In this document: piece by piece, positions 63,692 through 64,000 of the stretch | Position numbering within the stretch: the stretch's first letter is position 1 | How the letters are laid out: each line of letters opens with the position of its first letter | Assembly: GCF_918797505.1 (NCBI RefSeq) | Contig: NC_092794.1 | Location: forward strand, 69,601,345 to 69,665,344 | Source of the DNA: Bemisia tabaci | Lineage: Eukaryota > Arthropoda > Insecta > Hemiptera > Aleyrodidae | DNA: 64,000 nucleotides | Direction: 5' to 3' | Position numbers and translations under genes: made by a program | Notes under the pieces: generated by a model | What the model was told of the DNA's origin: nothing | Databases searched by the model: none | What the model saw: the letters and a program-made list of their open reading frames with translations, nothing else

Positions 63692-64000
63692 GAGAGATCC
63701 TCCGAAAATCGGGATTACAAGCGGAGCGATGTTAATGAGAGATGGCTATCTGATGGGACAAGGACCGAGCTAATCGAACAAAAATAATTTACATATTCCA
63801 ATTACCGCGCATCGACGCACACACGCAGCGCGGAGACGCGTACACGGGACACGGCCGGCGCTCGGTGCGGTGGGTCGCAGGCTCATTAAGTGCCAAGAAC
63901 AACTGACGTTCATCAGCATACAATGGACGGGCGCATCTCGCGGCTATAACGTCAGCCCAGAATTCGGCCCAAAAATCAACGGCTACTGCCACCCTCGCCC
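63692..64000. other. Right edge, no gene seen
   Basis: GC-rich from about 63800, with a 67-aa minus-strand frame of no recognised content. May continue into a feature beyond the window. Confidence 0.3.

Overview
This window looks like intergenic or intronic DNA from a transposon-rich animal genome, most likely an insect. The grounds are the AT-rich background, the lack of any dense open reading frames, the abundance of short inverted-repeat elements, and GC-rich islands dispersed in AT-rich filler. The overall style reminds me of hemipteran (whitefly-type) genomes, but that is an unverified impression. I found no protein-coding gene, rRNA gene, intact tRNA gene or CRISPR array that I can support. 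The longest open frames (244 aa or less) lie in repeats or GC-rich islands, are often open on both strands, and match no family I recognise.

What the window does contain is a dense, layered set of non-autonomous DNA transposons, which I sorted into lettered families by comparing copies within the window (letters are mine). Several can be classed from their ends. D, N and S begin with CAG, end with CTG and have 8-bp target duplications (hAT-like). G has TAA duplications and GGCC-type ends (PIF/Harbinger-like). Q and A have TA duplications. J has a 4-bp duplication (AATT or AGAT). B, E, H, Q and R share a C-A-C-(T/G)-G-A-rich terminus. K, L, M, O, X, Z, AA, BB, CC, FF and GG are further palindromic families; P, U and W are dispersed or tandem repeats.

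Region by region: 1-10 kb holds A, C, W, I, S, a B copy containing an A copy, a tRNA-like segment, an A copy split by a 505-bp hairpin, and a C copy split by a hAT-like D. 10-20 kb holds FF, a K/L/H cluster, a triple nest (K containing J containing H) that ends in a 4 x 109-bp array, Z and AA back to back, and a U tandem array fused to an A end. 20-33 kb holds sparser elements, an AT minisatellite, a G element, P containing J, and a CpG-rich island with a perfect GCGCATGCGC site. 33-50 kb holds E, X, M, N, O, R and Q, with several more nestings. At 52.9-54.7 kb there is an intact 1,786-bp foldback element whose arms are built from 146-bp tandem units, flanked by an 8-bp direct repeat. 57-64 kb holds W, H, A, U, O containing J, a pre-miRNA-sized hairpin, and J.

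The elements do not form a pathway. They form a stratigraphic record: J inserted into K, P and O; H into J; Q into R; A into B; D into C; X and CC into E. The foldback element is the most unusual object in the window.
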